Positions 37,633-46,295 of a stretch of DNA of 64,000 nucleotides are shown piece by piece (positions within the stretch are counted from its first letter, which is position 1; each line of letters starts with the position of its first letter). A program made the position numbers and the translations under genes. The notes under the pieces are model-generated. The model made no database searches. It was not told the origin of the DNA and saw nothing but the letters and a program-made list of their open reading frames with translations. Source of the stretch: Chryseobacterium capnotolerans (GTDB lineage: Bacteria; Bacteroidota; Bacteroidia; Flavobacteriales; Weeksellaceae); the NCBI RefSeq assembly GCF_021278965.1, contig NZ_CP065589.1, forward strand, positions 2,237,001-2,301,000. Reading direction: 5' to 3'.

Positions 37633-38214
37633 ATGCTTCAAATAATGGCGGATATAAGACAAAAATATATTTCACTAATTCAGAATAGAAGTGAAGAAAA
37701 TAAAAAAGCATTGACACTTTTATTTTCACAAGGATTATTTGGCAACTGCGTTTCTATATTAAGACAAGAGTTGGACTCTTTTATCAGAGTAATGTATTTA
37801 GGTAGAATATCCGATTTCGATGAACGAGAAAGAATGATGAACCAGACTTTGTCAGGAGAGAAATGGACCGTTTTAACGTCAAATAACAAATGGAAACAAA
37901 TAACAGATAAAGATATGGTTGGGAAGGCAAATGAATTTTATGGGTATATTCAATATGTATATAAATTTGGTTGTGCTTCCATTCATTTGTCAGATTTCCA
38001 CAACTACACGGCTCAAAACCCCTTTGAAAAACTCAATGATACGGAGAAATATGATATAAAAAACTACCTTAATACATATCATAATTATCCTATCGAAAAG
38101 GAATTGACTGTTGAAAATATATCAGACTATATTCCTAATGTCTTTGAAAAAATTTCATCAAATTTGACTTGCTATTTTGGTAGTATATTAAATAATGGAA
38201 TGATAGAAATGTAA
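37633..38214 (+). CDS. Hypothetical cargo protein beside the integrase, 193 aa
   Basis: Not recognised. 193 aa, soluble and helical; 'GLFGNCVSILRQELDSFIRVMYL' is the most conserved-looking stretch, a long amphipathic helix with Cys and Arg. An ATG at 37645 is an alternative start. It has its own terminator at 38224. Genes in this slot are often defence or fitness cargo. Confidence 0.65.
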   Translation: MLQIMADIRQKYISLIQNRSEENKKALTLLFSQGLFGNCVSILRQELDSFIRVMYLGRISDFDERERMMNQTLSGEKWTVLTSNNKWKQITDKDMVGKANEFYGYIQYVYKFGCASIHLSDFHNYTAQNPFEKLNDTEKYDIKNYLNTYHNYPIEKELTVENISDYIPNVFEKISSNLTCYFGSILNNGMIEM

Positions 38215-38223
38215 TAATACCAA

Positions 38224-38254
38224 AGCCCACTGCTTTAAGCAGTGGGCTGTTTCT
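38224..38254 (+). terminator. Terminator
   Basis: AGCCCACTGCTT-AAGCAGTGGGCT with T-rich tail, 10 bases after the 37633 gene. Confidence 0.85.
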
Positions 38255-38291
38255 TTAATTGACTGATACGGTTACAGTTTCAAACAATCGG

Positions 38292-38573
38292 CTAACGCTG
38301 ATAGTTATCTTCCAACACTTTTATAATATCGCTTTCACGGAAAAGGATTTTCCGTTCGAGTTTGATAAAAGGTATCAGTCCGTCATCTCTGTATTGTTGC
38401 AACGTCCGTTTGCTAATGTGTAACATCTGGCAAACCTGTTCGCCTGAAAGATAGATTTCCCCTTTCAATAAAGGGTGGAAATATTCCCTTATATACAGCA
38501 GTTCATTTTTGATGCCTACCACAGCTTCGAGCAGAGCAAGCATATCCTCGTTTGAATTTCCAATCTGTTTCAT
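38292..38573 (-). CDS. Small helix-turn-helix protein (excisionase-like)
   Basis: 93 aa. MerR-like HTH_17 motif: YLSGEQVCQMLHISKRTLQQ, then YRDDGLIPFIKLERKILFRESDI. This type is encoded beside integrases in Bacteroidota mobile elements and acts in excision or its regulation. It overlaps the paralogous gene at 38570 by 4 bases. Confidence 0.85.
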   Translation of the reverse strand: MKQIGNSNEDMLALLEAVVGIKNELLYIREYFHPLLKGEIYLSGEQVCQMLHISKRTLQQYRDDGLIPFIKLERKILFRESDIIKVLEDNYQR

Positions 38574-38914
38574 TTCTTTTGCTTTTTTGATGGTCGCTCT
38601 CCCTGCATAAGTAATTCCACTTCGGATAACCTGAAATACGTCTTCCGATTGATTTGCGTTGCCCCAAGAATGCCTTTAACCCTGTACGTCTGCAATGTTC
38701 TTTTGCTGATATTGAGCAGTTGGCAGACTTCCTGTTGGTCGAGCCATTTCGTTGCCTGTTGCAATGCTTTGTATGGTGCAGTCATTTCCGCTATCAAATT
38801 GGAAACTTCCTTAACTTCCCCATGCAATGCTTTTAAAATCTGAATGTCTAAAACTGTTATTTCCATATCTGCATCATTTAAACCCCGAAAATAAAAGCTA
38901 TTTACATAGGTCAT
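38570..38914 (-). CDS. Small helix-turn-helix protein, paralogue of the next gene
   Basis: 114 aa. Same HTH layout: WLDQQEVCQLLNISKRTLQT, then YRVKGILGATQINRKTYFRL. The N-terminus (EITVLDIQILKALHGEVKEV) is a coiled helix. Tandem HTH genes of this kind are typical for excision modules of CTn-type elements. Confidence 0.85.
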   Translation of the reverse strand: MTYVNSFYFRGLNDADMEITVLDIQILKALHGEVKEVSNLIAEMTAPYKALQQATKWLDQQEVCQLLNISKRTLQTYRVKGILGATQINRKTYFRLSEVELLMQGERPSKKQKK

Positions 38915-38966
38915 TCCAATGTTGCCGTCAGAGGTAGCATTTGGCGTTCAGATGTAAAATACTCGG

Positions 38967-39350
38967 CTATAATCCCAACTTTGGCTTATTGTTTTTCTTC
39001 TGGAGAGCTTGTTGTGGTTTGATTGCGTTGTCTACCTTCAAGGCAGGCTTATTGTTTTTCTGTACAATCTGACTTTTTTCATCGTTTTTGAAATCCGAAA
39101 GTATAACCGTTTTTGTTGCACCTATTATGCTTTCAGGTTCGGTAGTTTGTTTTTGTTGTTCAACAAGCTTGCCACCGAACAGCTTGCCCAGACCTAAGCC
39201 CTTTGTATCTTTGAATTGACGTTTAAAGTTAGTAATGAAATTGGAAATCGGGTCGCTATGCTTATCGACCTGCATAAAAGGAGTGTTCTTCTTCTTCTCG
39301 GATAGCTCGTTTTCTTTACGCTCTTTTTCGGTAATTGTTTTTTGTGCCAT
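38967..39350 (-). CDS. Mobile-element hypothetical protein, 127 aa
   Basis: 127 aa, very Lys/Gln-rich and low in hydrophobic residues, so largely disordered. 'PISNFITNFKRQFKDTKGLG' is the only compact stretch. No family recognised. Position between the HTH pair and DUF3408 suggests a mobilisation accessory or DNA-binding role. Confidence 0.6.
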   Translation of the reverse strand: MAQKTITEKERKENELSEKKKNTPFMQVDKHSDPISNFITNFKRQFKDTKGLGLGKLFGGKLVEQQKQTTEPESIIGATKTVILSDFKNDEKSQIVQKNNKPALKVDNAIKPQQALQKKNNKPKLGL

Positions 39351-39853
39351 AGGTTCAAAATTTCCCCTAATTTAGAACACAAGGAATGTATTATTTTAAT
39401 TTGACATTACGTGGCAGTATTTGGCTTGTGTTGGCACAATATAAATGGAAAGCAATCCTCAAAACACTTTAAATTTTCCTCGCAAAGCCCCTTCACATTT
39501 AAAAAGTTTTGTACGGATAAGAGAAAGCATCCAAAAAACACCCAATATTTATCCCATACGTGTTTTTTGTATCCTTTCTTTGATTGGAATGGATTAAAAA
39601 AAGAACAAAAGATAGCAAAGATAAGGCGGACAGCCACCGCACCACCCAACCAAAAGCTTACGGCATAATGGCAGGGCAAATATGGTGGCTTCGCCCAGTT
39701 GTTGTGTGATTGCCCTGCCACCCTTCGGGACTTATTCCGTTTCCTTTTGGTTTTCCGCTTGTCCGCCTTGATAAAATGGCTTTCTTTTTTTCTGTTTTTT
39801 TGTTTTGGAAACAATTTTAAAAGGAGTTACGCATCCTTACCAAAGGACAGTTA
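39351..39853. other. Non-coding region with an inverted repeat inside the mobile island
   Basis: 503 bases. TGGCAGGGCAA at 39669-39679 and TTGCCCTGCCA at 39710-39720 form 11-bp perfect arms around 30 bases. 'AGTATTTGGC' near 39415 recurs near 40630. The open frames here have unnatural composition and are not called. Confidence 0.5.
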
Positions 39854-40354
39854 TCAAAACAACGGCTTGTGCTTATCGTTATAAATTTCCTTAATCAGCT
39901 CTCCGAACTCCTGAAAGTGGTATTCGATAATGTTATCCAGATACGCATAAATCGTCAACTTGTCGATACCCATAATACTTGTAAGCCTATTAAATCTATC
40001 GTGGTGTTCCTGCCGTACATACACCGATTTGCCTTTGCTTGCAGTACTGTTCGGAATTTTAAAGAACTGTCCGCAGTAGTCCTGTTTGGTCAGCTTCTTA
40101 GGCTTGGAGGTACTTTTTTTCGTACTGTTCGCTGACGGTTTAGTTTGTTCCGTTTCTATTGCTATTTCCTCGGGTTCTTTTCCTGCCATTACACGCATAA
40201 TAGCTTCCTCATCCACATCAGGTTTGGCAAAGTCTTCCCGATGTGTTATTCCTTGTTGTTTCATCAAAGGTTGTTTCTTTTCATCAGTTAGGAAATTTTC
40301 AATAGAAAAATCCTCTTTTTCAGGTTGCTGATTTTTGTTTTCTTCGTGTATCAT
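39854..40354 (-). CDS. DUF3408 protein of Bacteroidota mobile elements (TraB-like)
   Basis: 166 aa. The N-terminal 90 residues are disordered and charged; the C-terminal part is the DUF3408 core (QDYCGQFFKIPNSTASKGKS, VYVRQEHHDRFNRLTSIMGI, LTIYAYLDNIIEYHFQEFGE), with a ribbon-helix-helix-like look. Always found near mobilisation genes of conjugative and mobilisable transposons; probably DNA-binding. Confidence 0.85.
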   Translation of the reverse strand: MIHEENKNQQPEKEDFSIENFLTDEKKQPLMKQQGITHREDFAKPDVDEEAIMRVMAGKEPEEIAIETEQTKPSANSTKKSTSKPKKLTKQDYCGQFFKIPNSTASKGKSVYVRQEHHDRFNRLTSIMGIDKLTIYAYLDNIIEYHFQEFGELIKEIYNDKHKPLF

Positions 40355-40901
40355 TATCTCTAAATTTTAATATTATATCCAATTAGCTGTTTGACTAGCT
40401 AAGCAGTCAGTTGTATGTACGATTGCACCTATGTAACAACCTATCTACCTATGCACCTGCATACCCTTAATTAGCTGTTTCGTTAACTGAAAAGTGTATA
40501 ATTCGTTTTCATTCAATCACGCAGATTTGCTGTCGGGCTTTATGCCGATTGGCTACATAGTTAAGGTTATAACCAATCAGCCAGATAACCAGTTACAAAG
40601 GAAATAAAAGCAATTCCAATCCCCATAAAGGTGGTAGTATTTGGCGTTTATTGGCTTTGTTTGGCGTGATTGTAAGTTGTTGTTATTCAAATAGTCTTAT
40701 GGAACTTTGTAATGGAAGCGACTGCTTTTTTCGGCTAACTCCAATCCGTTTGCAAAACGGATTTTTCTGAACTCCTGTTCAGAGCAAGTTATCTCTTGAG
40801 GTCCTCGAAATGAATTTCCGTACCTCAAGAGCACTTGCCCTGCAGGGGGGCTGGAAACGGCTCCGAAGTCGCTCGTTTGTTTAATATTAAAATGGATTAT
40901 T
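40355..40901. other. Long non-coding region upstream of the mobilisation genes
   Basis: 547 bases with repeated short words (ACCTATGTAAC, ACCTATCTACCTATGCACCTGC near 40430-40470; AGTATTTGGCGTTTATTGGC near 40630) and the oriT-like hairpins at 40744-40838. Confidence 0.5.
40744..40838. other. Putative oriT region: two hairpins before the mobA-relaxase pair
   Basis: ATCCGTTT-GCA-AAACGGAT (40744-40762) and a larger imperfect inverted repeat, GCAAGTTATCTCTTGAGG at 40784 against CCTCAAGAGCACTTGC at 40823-40838. It is followed by a GC-rich tract and by the relaxosome genes at 40902. Inverted repeats just before the mob genes are the usual form of oriT. The nick site is not identified. Confidence 0.5.
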
Positions 40902-41336
40902 ATGGAAGAGAAAAACAGAAAACAGATTAAGAAATCAGGAAGAAAACCAAAGATTGACCCTGCGGTACATCGGTATTCCATCAACCTGAATGCACAGGAT
41001 AATGCCAAATTTCTTGCCCTCTTTGACCAATCGGGTATGAACGTAAAGGCACATTTCATTACAGCCTGCATCTTTCAGAAGACGGTAAAGACCGTTAAAA
41101 TTGATATGGATGCTATCGAATATCACGAAAAATTGACCCGATTTTTTAGCCAGTTCCGATCAATCGGAACAAATTACAATCAGATTGTGAAGGTATTGTA
41201 TCGCAATTTTTCCGAGAAAAAAGCAGGAACATATCTTTTTAAATTGGAAAAGGAAACCATAGAATTGGTACAAGTTACTAAAGAGGTTATCCGTTTGACA
41301 CAGGAATTTGAAGAAAAACATCTGAAAAGAGAGTAA
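40902..41336 (+). CDS. MobA-like relaxosome accessory protein
   Basis: 144 aa. Ribbon-helix-helix start (AVHRYSINLNAQDNAKFLAL, FDQSGMNVKAHFITACIF), then helical part with FRSIGTNYNQIVKVLYRNFS, the 'GxNxNQ' motif of MobC/MobA accessory proteins. It binds oriT and assists the relaxase. The relaxase ATG lies 5 bases after its stop. Confidence 0.88.
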   Translation: MEEKNRKQIKKSGRKPKIDPAVHRYSINLNAQDNAKFLALFDQSGMNVKAHFITACIFQKTVKTVKIDMDAIEYHEKLTRFFSQFRSIGTNYNQIVKVLYRNFSEKKAGTYLFKLEKETIELVQVTKEVIRLTQEFEEKHLKRE

Positions 41337-41340
41337 AGTT

Positions 41341-42603
41341 ATGATTGCAAAAATTGGAAAGGGAAGCAATATGTATGGAGCGATTTTGTACAATCAACAG
41401 AAAGTAGATAAAGAAAACGGAGCGGTTCTGCTCTTGAACAAGATACCTGACACAGTTGACAGCAAGTATTCTGTAGCCTATTTTAACAAATGCTTTGAGC
41501 CGTATTTATCGGTAAATATCAAAACGGAAAAAACAGTAAGGCATATATCGTTGAACCCAGATCCTTCGGATAAGGTCAACGATGAACAATTTATGGAAAT
41601 GGCACAGGAGTATATGGAACGTATGGGCTATGGCAACCAACCGTACATAGTTTTCAAACATACGGACATTGATCGCACGCACATTCATATCGTTTCAACC
41701 TGCGTAGGTATTGACGGAAAGAAAATCCCCGATGATTACGACCATCCACGTTCAATGGCAATCTGTCGGGATTTGGAACAGAAGTATAATCTGCAAAAGG
41801 CTACTGAACAAGAGCAGAAACAAGCCAATAAAGTTTTCAAGCCTGTAAATCATAAAAATGGCGACATCAAAAGTCAGATTGCTTCGGTAGTACGGCATCT
41901 GCCAAAGTATTATAGCTTTTCAACTATGGGTAGCTACAATGCGTTACTTTCTCTTTTCAACATCACAGTGGAGGAAGTCAGAGGTGAACGGAACGGACAA
42001 CCTGTAAACGGATTGGTGTATGTAGCATTGGACGAGAATGGAAACAAGGTTAGCAATCCGTTCAAAGCATCGCTATTCGGAAAAGATGCAGGCGTTGTAC
42101 AACTTCAAAAACACCTTGAACAGTCCAAAGAGAAAATGAAAACCAATACTGCAAGGTCTGTTCTGAAAAACATGGTTGAACTTGCCATTCATACGACAAG
42201 CAACGAAACGGATTTTAAAAAGCAATTGTCCGAGCAGGGCATCAATACAGTTGTCCGTAGGAACGACAGCGGACGGATTTACGGTATGACATTTATTGAC
42301 CACGAAAGCCGTAGCGTTTGGAACGGTTCGCAATTGGATAAAAACCTCTCGGCAAACGTGTTCAATGATTGGTGGAACAATGGAAACAAACCCGAATTGA
42401 AGATACAGAATAACCCTGTTTCTAAAGCAAATAAAATAGACAGCGTACCGACAAAAGACCTTTTTGAATTTCTTTCAAAAGAGCATTCGTCCAATTCCGA
42501 TTTAGGATTGCTCAGCTTATTACCCGATGCACAGGGCGAGGACTACGAGGAAGAACAGTTTGCCAAACGAATGAAAAAAAAGAAGAAAGGGAGGAGATTG
42601 TAA
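41341..42603 (+). CDS. Relaxase (MobB/BmgA-like, MOBP type)
   Basis: 420 aa. Relaxase domain at the N-terminus: 'MIAKIGKGSNMYGAILYNQQ' start, catalytic region with HISLNPDPSD and the metal-binding three-His motif HTDIDRTHIHIVS at about 106-118. The remainder is basic and ends in a KKKKKGRR tail. It nicks oriT and leads the strand during transfer. A coupling protein gene (mobC/traG) that normally follows is missing, so the element would need a helper for transfer, or it is degraded here. Confidence 0.9.
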   Translation: MIAKIGKGSNMYGAILYNQQKVDKENGAVLLLNKIPDTVDSKYSVAYFNKCFEPYLSVNIKTEKTVRHISLNPDPSDKVNDEQFMEMAQEYMERMGYGNQPYIVFKHTDIDRTHIHIVSTCVGIDGKKIPDDYDHPRSMAICRDLEQKYNLQKATEQEQKQANKVFKPVNHKNGDIKSQIASVVRHLPKYYSFSTMGSYNALLSLFNITVEEVRGERNGQPVNGLVYVALDENGNKVSNPFKASLFGKDAGVVQLQKHLEQSKEKMKTNTARSVLKNMVELAIHTTSNETDFKKQLSEQGINTVVRRNDSGRIYGMTFIDHESRSVWNGSQLDKNLSANVFNDWWNNGNKPELKIQNNPVSKANKIDSVPTKDLFEFLSKEHSSNSDLGLLSLLPDAQGEDYEEEQFAKRMKKKKKGRRL

Positions 42604-42619
42604 TAATCTGTTTTTCTTA

Positions 42620-43000
42620 CTATAAAATCGAACAATCCTTGCAAATTCCCGTGAGTACACAATTCACACTTTCAACATTGTAGCCATTGGGAACAGAAAA
42701 ATTAACAGCTTCGGGTAAACACTCTATTGTCTGACATTTGACACAGCGAAAATGAAAATGATTATCGGCAAAACTTTTTTCATCACATTTTATACATATG
42801 GCAAAATATTGTTTTCCGTCTTCGGCTACAATTTTATGCACTAACCCATCCTCACAAAAACGATTTAATATTCTGTAAATAGTAGCCCTGTCAATTTCTA
42901 CATCTATTTTTTGTTCAATCGCATCACGGCTCATTGCTTTTCCTGTATTTGCCAACAAGTTAAAAATAACTTCTTTTGACGGTGTATTTCTACGTTTCAT
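42620..43000 (-). CDS. Fur family transcriptional regulator
   Basis: 126 aa. N-terminal winged helix (KEVIFNLLANTGKAMSRDAI, then IDRATIYRILNRFCEDGLVH) and C-terminal metal domain with HFHFRCVKCQT, CIKCDEK and CVLTGICKDC, giving several Cys pairs for structural zinc. Divergent from a small-protein/methyltransferase operon with 109 bases between start codons and two palindromes in the gap. Which Fur subtype (Fur, Zur, PerR) cannot be decided. Confidence 0.9.
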   Translation of the reverse strand: MKRRNTPSKEVIFNLLANTGKAMSRDAIEQKIDVEIDRATIYRILNRFCEDGLVHKIVAEDGKQYFAICIKCDEKSFADNHFHFRCVKCQTIECLPEAVNFSVPNGYNVESVNCVLTGICKDCSIL

Positions 43001-43021
43001 ATCTACTATTTCTCTTTGGCA

Positions 43022-43050
43022 AAGTTAATGCAAATAATTTGCATTAACTT
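43022..43050. promoter_or_regulatory. Palindromic operator 1 of the Fur-type regulator
   Basis: 29-bp palindrome with 14-bp perfect arms around one base: AAGTTAATGCAAAT-A-ATTTGCATTAACTT. It lies 22 bases before the fur-family ATG, so autoregulation is likely. Confidence 0.75.
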
Positions 43051-43071
43051 ATTGCTACATTGTCGCAATAA
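43049..43071. promoter_or_regulatory. Palindromic operator 2 over the 43110 promoter
   Basis: TTATTGCTACA-T-TGTCGCAATAA, 11-bp arms with one mismatch. It overlaps the expected -33 region of the rightward promoter. Confidence 0.7.
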
Positions 43072-43083
43072 TAGAAACTTTTT

Positions 43084-43091
43084 TATCTTTG
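43084..43091 (+). promoter_or_regulatory. -7 promoter element of the 43110 operon
   Basis: TATCTTTG (TAnnTTTG), 18 bases before ATG 43110, with TTG about 21 bases upstream inside operator 2. Confidence 0.6.
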
Positions 43092-43109
43092 CCAAAAGAT
43101 TTGAATAAA

Positions 43110-43385
43110 ATGACAGCAGAAAAAACCTTAAAATTTGATGGAATAGAAGTTTTCACTACAAATATCAAAAGCAAAATTCAGGCAGAACGCATTGTACAAA
43201 TACTTGAAAGCAGTTTTCCAAAATTGAAAATCAATTTTGATTTATGCGAAACCGAATTATCTTATCCTTGTGGACATACGATTTTACGAGTTGAAGACAA
43301 CGAAATAAATTCAGAAAATATAATTTCAATCATAAAGCAATCGGGGTTTATGTGCGATATTTTAGAAGATAAAGTCTGTAAATAA
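43110..43385 (+). CDS. Small protein with heavy-metal-domain-like fold, Fur-controlled
   Basis: 91 aa from ATG 43110; an in-frame start at 43089 would lie over the promoter and is rejected. The alternation of strand-helix-strand (FDGIEVFTTNIKSKIQAERI, VQILESSFPKLKINFDL, HTILRVEDNEINSENIISII) resembles a ferredoxin-like HMA fold, but the CxxC loop is absent. Cys at 'DLCETELSYPCGHT' could bind metal. First gene of a two-gene operon with a methyltransferase. Function unknown. Confidence 0.65.
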   Translation: MTAEKTLKFDGIEVFTTNIKSKIQAERIVQILESSFPKLKINFDLCETELSYPCGHTILRVEDNEINSENIISIIKQSGFMCDILEDKVCK

Positions 43386-43393
43386 TAAAGAAT

Positions 43394-44002
43394 ATGACAG
43401 AATTTTGGGAAGAAGCATTTAAAGACAAACAAGAAATGTGGGGCTTAGAACCTGCAAAATCTGCCGTTTTGACAAAGGACATTTTTCTTGAACATAATAT
43501 CAAGAATGTCCTTATCCCAGGAATTGGGTATGGACGTAATGCACAAATTTTTATTGAGAAGGGAATGACCGTAACAGGTATTGAAATCTCGCAGACAGCC
43601 ATTGATTTGGCTCAAAAACATTTTGGAAGCGGATTGAAAATTTATCACGGTTCTGTTACAGATATGCCTTTTGACAACAATTTATATGACGGAATATTTT
43701 GCTACGGTTTAATTTACTTGTTGGATAAGGACGAAAGAGCAAAATTGATCCAAGACTGTTTTAGTCAATTGACCAAAGATGGATTAATCATTTTTACAGC
43801 AATAACTAAGGACGCTCAAAGTTATGGACAAGGAACGCTAATAGGCAAAGATCGTTATGAAATGTTTGGTGGAGTTAAAATCTTCTTTTATGATAGGCAA
43901 ACCATTGAAGAAGAATTTGCCGATACAGGACTTCTTGAAATAACCGAAGTGACAGAAAACTATCCGTTTTACTTAATCAAATGCAAGAAAAGAACACTAT
44001 AA
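43394..44002 (+). CDS. SAM-dependent methyltransferase (TehB/thiopurine type)
   Basis: 202 aa. Class I Rossmann fold: motif I LIPGIGYGRNAQIFIEKGMT, acidic end of strand 2 VTGIEIS, motif with 'HGSVTDMPFDNNLYDGIFCY'. The 'FWEEAFKDKQEMWGLEPA' start is typical of the thiopurine/tellurite methyltransferase group. Together with the Fur-type regulator and small protein it looks like a metal or metalloid response module. It starts 8 bases after the upstream stop. Confidence 0.85.
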   Translation: MTEFWEEAFKDKQEMWGLEPAKSAVLTKDIFLEHNIKNVLIPGIGYGRNAQIFIEKGMTVTGIEISQTAIDLAQKHFGSGLKIYHGSVTDMPFDNNLYDGIFCYGLIYLLDKDERAKLIQDCFSQLTKDGLIIFTAITKDAQSYGQGTLIGKDRYEMFGGVKIFFYDRQTIEEEFADTGLLEITEVTENYPFYLIKCKKRTL

Positions 44003-44094
44003 CGAAGAAGAACTTATCCGTTATATAGATAGGCAATTGTTCTATTGCCTGAATATTTTTTCAGAAATGACAAACTGAACTCAATATAGAAAAA

Positions 44095-44442
44095 CTATTT
44101 CCCTTTTATCTTCTTTCTATGCTTTAGTCCAAAATCAATTAAAGCATTGACAACTGTTTCAGTTTCTTTGGCGTGTGCGGTAAGTGCATAAGAAACGGTA
44201 ACAGGTTTGGTATTATTAACCGTTCGGGTAATCAATAAATTATCTTCCAATTCCTGAAGCTCTTTAGATAGAACTTTTGGTGATATTCCCAGAGCCATTT
44301 CTTGCAAATCTTTAAACCTCATTGTACCATAGTTCTGCAAATTGTGCAGGATACAAAATTTCCATTTGCCACTCAACAGTTCAATGCCATCTTTTAACGC
44401 CAATATGCTTTCTTTATTGATGTTATTTTTTTTATCTTCCAT
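44095..44442 (-). CDS. HxlR family transcriptional regulator
   Basis: 115 aa. HxlR signature: IELLSGKWKFCILHNLQNYG, MRFKDLQEMALGISPKVLSK, ELQELEDNLLITRTV. Lacks the usual N-terminal Cys of redox-sensing members. Divergent from the reductase gene at 44529, its likely target. Confidence 0.9.
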   Translation of the reverse strand: MEDKKNNINKESILALKDGIELLSGKWKFCILHNLQNYGTMRFKDLQEMALGISPKVLSKELQELEDNLLITRTVNNTKPVTVSYALTAHAKETETVVNALIDFGLKHRKKIKGK

Positions 44443-44496
44443 AAAATAGTTACTTTCCTAAAGGTAATGAATAACAAATATAAATCGAATATCTGA

Positions 44497-44504
44497 TAGT
44501 TTTG
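44497..44504 (+). promoter_or_regulatory. -7 promoter element of the reductase gene
   Basis: TAGTTTTG (TAnnTTTG), 24 bases before ATG 44529, in the gap to the divergent HxlR gene. Confidence 0.5.
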
Positions 44505-44528
44505 TAGTCAGAAATAATATAATTCATT

Positions 44529-45053
44529 ATGAAAGTAACAGTAATAGCAAACATTTCGGCTAATGGAAGAATTTTAATAGCTGATAATCCTCATCATCAG
44601 TTACCACCAGAAGCTATGGAATTTTACGTGCAATTTGTAAGACAAGTTGGTAACATTGTGATAGGATTGAAAACCTTTGAAAATTTTCTAAAATTCCCAA
44701 AAGAAGTAAAAGAGCTTTTTAAAGGGGTAGAAATCATCATATTGTCTGATAAACCTTATACAGTTGATGGCTACAAGACCGTAAGTAGTCCGGAGGAGGC
44801 AGTTGAATATATGTCTGGAAAAGATGTGCAGGAAATTGCCATTGGAGGCGGAGCAGGTACTTTCAATGCATTTATAGACAAAGATTTGGTTACAGATATT
44901 TATTTTAACGTTAACCCAATAATCACTGGAGCTGGAGCTATTTTAGGAAACAACAGCGAGTTACATTCAAAATTTAAGTATAAAGAACAGAAACTTAAAA
45001 ACGGTTTTGTTCAGCTACATCTAGCTAAAGAAGGAATAAAAACGAACCTATAG
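44529..45053 (+). CDS. Dihydrofolate reductase / RibD C-terminal-like reductase
   Basis: 174 aa. DHFR-type fold: MKVTVIANISANGRI, GNIVIGLKTFENFLKF, EIIILSDKPY, EIAIGGGAGTFNAFIDKDLV and VTDIYFNVNPIITG with the Gly-rich NADPH loop. This group of small reductases is often paired with HxlR regulators, as here. The true substrate is not known. Confidence 0.85.
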   Translation: MKVTVIANISANGRILIADNPHHQLPPEAMEFYVQFVRQVGNIVIGLKTFENFLKFPKEVKELFKGVEIIILSDKPYTVDGYKTVSSPEEAVEYMSGKDVQEIAIGGGAGTFNAFIDKDLVTDIYFNVNPIITGAGAILGNNSELHSKFKYKEQKLKNGFVQLHLAKEGIKTNL

Positions 45054-45191
45054 CCCTGGAAAACAGGAGTTGAACCGATTCCTGAATTTTTATTTGTAAT
45101 AACAAGACAGAAATGAGTTTAAAGAAATTGTGAAATAGATGGACATTATCTTTTGTTTTAGCGTTTGCAAGTTATCCATTATATAAACTGA

Positions 45192-46031
45192 ATGATATCT
45201 TCATTAAATCATATTATCTCAAAGATACAGCGAAAAGAAAATGCTATTTCGCTGTCTGCACCTAATGCAATTGATGAAGCATATCAAATGACTATATACC
45301 TAAAAGAATACTTATGGTCTATACGAGAGGATGTTACAAAGCAAGGTTTTAAAAACCATTGGGAGGAGATCAATTTCTTTCGCAATATCAAGCCATATAT
45401 TCTCTCCAAGCTCATTTATCACAATAAGATATTTCGCATACAGACAGCTTGCCCTGTTGATGGTGGGAAAATGTATGCGAGTTATTTTTTGGAACAGTTG
45501 AAGGAATTAAAACAGGAATACAGGGAGCATATCTACAATTCAGATTTTTACAGATATTACCGTTCAGGAAGAACCGATCGTGATGAAACTTACTTTAGGT
45601 TAGGCAACATCAATTTCCACGATGGTTTGAACAGTTTTGTCTTTGAAATTGACCCTCTGTTTTCAACTTATTATGATAACAAAGTGGCTCGGATAATAGC
45701 CAATGAACTACTCTATACCTACATTCTCCAAAAAATCAATGATGATGAAATGGCAGATTTTTCTGCGAGGGATATATCTGATAGCATCCTTTGGACGGAT
45801 ACCAAAAATGCCTTGATAGAACTGATTTATGCTCTTTACGCAAATAGCTCTCTTTCTAATGGTAAAATAGGTATACGCAAAATCAGTTTGGCTTTAGAAA
45901 GAATGTTTCAAATTTCTTTAGGAGATTTGCATCATTCTTTCCACCGAATGAAATATCGTGCTGGATCCCGAACAGCATTTTTAGACCAACTGAAATCTTC
46001 TTTGGAAGAATATATGGACAAAGATTTATAA
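45192..46031 (+). CDS. rteC: RteC family regulator of mobile elements
   Basis: 279 aa, typical RteC length. YLKEYLWSIREDVTKQGFKN and EEINFFRNIKPYILSKLIYH in the first third, YYRSGRTDRDETYFRLGN in the middle, and LALERMFQISLGDLHHSFHR with RTAFLDQLKSSLEEYM at the end are the RteC pattern. In CTnDOT RteC activates excision genes after tetracycline induction through RteA/RteB; neither is in this window, so control here must differ. Confidence 0.88.
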   Translation: MISSLNHIISKIQRKENAISLSAPNAIDEAYQMTIYLKEYLWSIREDVTKQGFKNHWEEINFFRNIKPYILSKLIYHNKIFRIQTACPVDGGKMYASYFLEQLKELKQEYREHIYNSDFYRYYRSGRTDRDETYFRLGNINFHDGLNSFVFEIDPLFSTYYDNKVARIIANELLYTYILQKINDDEMADFSARDISDSILWTDTKNALIELIYALYANSSLSNGKIGIRKISLALERMFQISLGDLHHSFHRMKYRAGSRTAFLDQLKSSLEEYMDKDL

Positions 46032-46295
46032 AAAATACTTCTAAGATATCCTTGTCAAAAACAGATGAATAAAACGAAAGAGAAAAAAAATGTTCTTTAA
46101 ATTCTTATAGAAAGAAATAGCTGATTTCTTCTAGTATTACTTGTAACAAATGCATTTTCAAAATTTTCTAAACCAAATTTGTCTATTCAAACAACTACCT
46201 TTTTTACAGCCTAAATAATGTTTAGTAGCTAAAAGTTTACTATTTTAGTGGATTCTTAAGGATTAAAAATCCCTAATCAAATAACGCTTATTTCA

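Noticed and set aside
39407..39814. 135-aa open frame on the minus strand inside the mobile island
   Set aside because: Composition is unnatural (strings of Lys/Arg, then many Cys, Trp and Phe), no start signal, and it crosses an inverted repeat. It looks like chance in a GC-richer non-coding stretch.
40697..41071. 124-aa open frame opposite the MobA-like gene
   Set aside because: Antisense to a clear relaxosome gene and runs through the oriT-like hairpins; the plus-strand frame is the recognisable one.
43089..43109. Alternative upstream start for the Fur-controlled small protein
   Set aside because: It lies directly behind the -7 element, before any likely transcript start.
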